DNA of 64,000 bases from an uncultured Bacilli bacterium. Lineage in GTDB: Bacteria; Bacillota_I; Bacilli_A; RF39; UBA660. Position 1 is the first letter of the stretch. Every line of letters begins with the position of its first letter. The notes beneath the pieces were generated by a model. That model was not told the origin of the DNA and searched no databases. It saw only the letters and a list, made by a program, of their open reading frames with translations. Shown piece by piece: positions 62,141 through 64,000 of this stretch. Both the position numbers and the translations under genes were made by a program. The DNA is taken from contig CAKPRO010000003.1 of NCBI GenBank assembly GCA_934182615.1, positions 38,061 to 102,060 on the forward strand, given 5' to 3'.

Positions 62141-62687
62141 AGCTCTTTAATGTAGCATTCTTACCAGTAGCATATAAATCAAATGATAATGTTTTATTCT
62201 GCATAGTATTTGGATTAGTAAAGTCCTTACCATTAAACCATAAATATAAAGTATATTTATCCGTAGTAGTATTAACATTTCTATCAGTAAATAATGTTAA
62301 TGTAGTTACTCCACTTGAAGCATAAGTTATATCTTTAAAATTACCTTTAGTAACTAAAGTACTATCATTATAATATAATTCATATATAAATGATTCTTCT
62401 TTTAATTCACTTGGCATAGTAGTTAAATCCATATATAAACTCATAGTACTACCTTCTTCACTTGCTATAACTGTTATATCTTTCTTAATACCTTCTTCTT
62501 TACTAGAAGTAGGTATTAATACTCCAGTTATATTAGTACCTCCATTAAAAGTAACAGTACTACCTTCAATACTAATATTAATATTTATATTATCACTACT
62601 ACTCCATCTATAATAAGCATAAGTACCCCCGATCATAACAACAATTAACCCTATTATTCCTATTATTAATCCTTTATTATTTTTCAT
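62139..62687 (-). CDS. TasA/camelysin-like secreted protein
   Basis: 182 residues. The N-terminal signal (GLIIGIIGLIVVMIGGTYAYY) has the GGTYAYY end typical of SipW-cleaved TasA-like proteins, followed by a beta-rich, Thr/Ser-rich mature part (about 155 residues) without Cys. It starts 2 bases after the upstream BspA-type gene stop, so the two are translated together. A function as an assembled fibre or matrix subunit is inferred. The cognate peptidase is probably the gene at 40207. Confidence 0.7.
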   Translation of the reverse strand: MKNNKGLIIGIIGLIVVMIGGTYAYYRWSSSDNININISIEGSTVTFNGGTNITGVLIPTSSKEEGIKKDITVIASEEGSTMSLYMDLTTMPSELKEESFIYELYYNDSTLVTKGNFKDITYASSGVTTLTLFTDRNVNTTTDKYTLYLWFNGKDFTNPNTMQNKTLSFDLYATGKNATLKS

Positions 62688-62689
62688 AT

Positions 62690-64000
62690 CTATCTATCCC
62701 TTGACTGTCCTGTAGTTACTGTTACTGCATTGTATGTTCTGTTTCCATCTGTTATAGCATTAGTAGTACCCGTTACAAATGAAGTGCCTGAAGTTCCATT
62801 TACTGCAAGATTCCAGTCAAATGCTTTACCAGAATTATTGTATATTTTTAAATTAGGATTATCTACATATGTTATGCCATTTGAATTAAAGCTATAATTA
62901 GAAGATTCAAAAGAATAATTACCTATACTTGTTAAATTTGAAGCAACATTTATTAATACATAATTTAAATTATTATATTCAAAAGCAGAAGCTCCTATTG
63001 TTGTTACTGAATCAGGTATTATTATACTTGCTAATTGATTATTTGCAAAAGCAGAAGCTCCTATTGTTGTTACTGAATCAGGTATTATTATACTTGCTAA
63101 TTGATTATTTGCAAATGCATTAGTCCCTATTTCTGTTACTGAATTTGGTATGATTACATTTTCTAAATCCCAGCCACTAAAAGAACATGTGACATCATAT
63201 GAGGAACATGGATATTGTTGTTTATTTCCAATTCTTACTATTTTATATCCATTAATTACAGAAGGTATAATTACATCAGTTATTTCTTCGTATCCGTTTT
63301 TATTACCTACTCCACATTTGTAATCTTCTATGGATGCAGTTTTATTAGTTTCATCTCTATTTGTAAGTGTAAAGCAATAACTAGGTGTTGGCACTAATTG
63401 TTCCGCATCAGCACTAATATTACCACTAAATGATGCTGATGTTATACTATTACCTGCTGAGTAACTATCTACAAATATTACAATTAAATATTTATTTAAT
63501 TCAGTATTTGATAATTGCTCTGTTACTAATTTTATTGTACCTGTATTAGTAATTGGCTTAGAATCAATCATTTCAAATGATTGCCCTTTTAAATTTTCTA
63601 TTGTTAATTTATCATTGCTAAGATTACTTGTATTTCTTAATAATGCATAGCCTAAAGCACCATTACTATCTCCGCCTTCTTTAAATGAATCAGATAAAGT
63701 AGTCACATTTAAATATAATGAACCATATCCTTCAATGGTACATGAAGATTTTATACCTAAATTTGCATAAGATAATCCCATACCTTCCTTTATAACGAAA
63801 TTATCATTACCATCAAATGATTCTCTTACATTAATTAATTTTAAATTACCACTTATATCTTGTCCTTTAGTGTAATCTATAGTAAAACAACCACTTGTTA
63901 ATCCTATATTTATCTTACTACTTGTCCATGTTAGTATAGCATATGTTAATCCTGATATAGCTAGTATTAATATTATTACTCCTAGTATTATTAATTTCTT
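62690..64000 (-). CDS. BspA-type leucine-rich-repeat surface protein (start outside window)
   Basis: Partial: the frame is open to the window end, adding 73 codons before the first internal Met at 63781; the true start lies beyond 64000. The visible N-terminus has a membrane segment (KKLIILGVIILILAISGLTY) followed by a TasA-like ITW-type start, then a beta-rich region with CFTIDY and SCTIEG. Residues from about 63200 down encode four or five LRR_5 repeats (I-I-P-x-S-V-x-x-I-G-x-x-A-F), two of which are identical at the DNA level (62981-63112). A short low-complexity tail follows. LRR_5 proteins of this kind bind host or bacterial surfaces. Confidence 0.75.
   Translation of the reverse strand, partial: KKLIILGVIILILAISGLTYAILTWTSSKINIGLTSGCFTIDYTKGQDISGNLKLINVRESFDGNDNFVIKEGMGLSYANLGIKSSCTIEGYGSLYLNVTTLSDSFKEGGDSNGALGYALLRNTSNLSNDKLTIENLKGQSFEMIDSKPITNTGTIKLVTEQLSNTELNKYLIVIFVDSYSAGNSITSASFSGNISADAEQLVPTPSYCFTLTNRDETNKTASIEDYKCGVGNKNGYEEITDVIIPSVINGYKIVRIGNKQQYPCSSYDVTCSFSGWDLENVIIPNSVTEIGTNAFANNQLASIIIPDSVTTIGASAFANNQLASIIIPDSVTTIGASAFEYNNLNYVLINVASNLTSIGNYSFESSNYSFNSNGITYVDNPNLKIYNNSGKAFDWNLAVNGTSGTSFVTGTTNAITDGNRTYNAVTVTTGQSRDR
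62981..63112. repeat. Perfect 66-bp tandem duplication inside the LRR gene
   Basis: Two identical 66-bp units (62981-63046 and 63047-63112), each encoding one 22-residue leucine-rich repeat (ASIIIPDSVTTIGASAF). Neighbouring repeats are related but diverged. Identity without silent changes points to a very recent duplication or conversion. Confidence 0.9.

Noticed and set aside
62929..63397. Plus-strand Leu-rich ORFs with apparent repeats
   Set aside because: They mirror the 66-bp LRR duplication on the other strand and are not genes.

Overview
The window looks like chromosome from an uncultured, very AT-rich Bacillota bacterium, probably a gut Bacilli lineage near Erysipelotrichales/RF39. 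The evidence is strong AT bias with mostly TAA/TAG stops, near-perfect Shine-Dalgarno sites, Bacillus-like gene order and Gram-positive families (YlbD/YlbE, ComN-SecDF, Rel-Dtd, SpoIIM, SipW/TasA-type surface proteins). It has a wall machinery (RodA, FtsW), so it is not a wall-less mycoplasma. TGG is used for Trp throughout, so the standard bacterial code fits. I found no rRNA, tRNA or CRISPR array.

Layout. 0-3 kb: an acyltransferase and a membrane hybrid-kinase-like protein that lacks its phospho-acceptor histidine. 3-6 kb: htpG-hsp20 behind a CIRCE-like operator. 6-11 kb: a protein with a possible clamp-binding tail, ligA, ylbD-ylbE and rodA. 11-17.3 kb: two tandem, closely related DEAH helicases with different numbers of helicase-associated repeats, each followed by a small ORF. 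17.5-21.4 kb: ftsW, a HECGH metalloprotease-like protein, an anti-anti-sigma-like protein coupled to a sporulation/stress-type sigma factor without the kinase, and an XRE regulator. 21.4-36.4 kb: comN-secDF-rel-dtd-(NatAB)-aspS-6S RNA-tcdA-rarA, which keeps the Bacillus order with insertions; aspS has a T-box leader. 36.5-44 kb: glyA, then a membrane LuxR regulator followed by a SipW signal peptidase locus with three secreted or membrane-anchored partners. 44-56.6 kb: xerD, phosphohexomutase, a Cys-rich peptide, mnmA, SpoIIM, zinc and magnesium transport, ybaK and a TtcA-like enzyme. 56.7-60 kb: accessory genes and a tyrosine integrase broken by one in-frame TGA. 60-64 kb: recG and a second surface locus with a TasA-like protein and a BspA-type leucine-rich-repeat protein cut by the window end.

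The most unusual signal is not a gene. At least eleven intergenic sites carry hairpins, usually in tandem pairs. Their outer arms differ completely in sequence but remain self-complementary, while the inner part keeps an A-G mismatch (AC...GG inside a closing G-C pair, with C-G/T-A covariation next to it). Many sit beside a conserved AT-rich block. This pattern looks like selected structure rather than simple copying. The second strongest candidate for an undescribed system is the tandem helicase locus; the third is the regulator plus SipW surface cluster, whose peptidase may also serve the locus at 62-64 kb.
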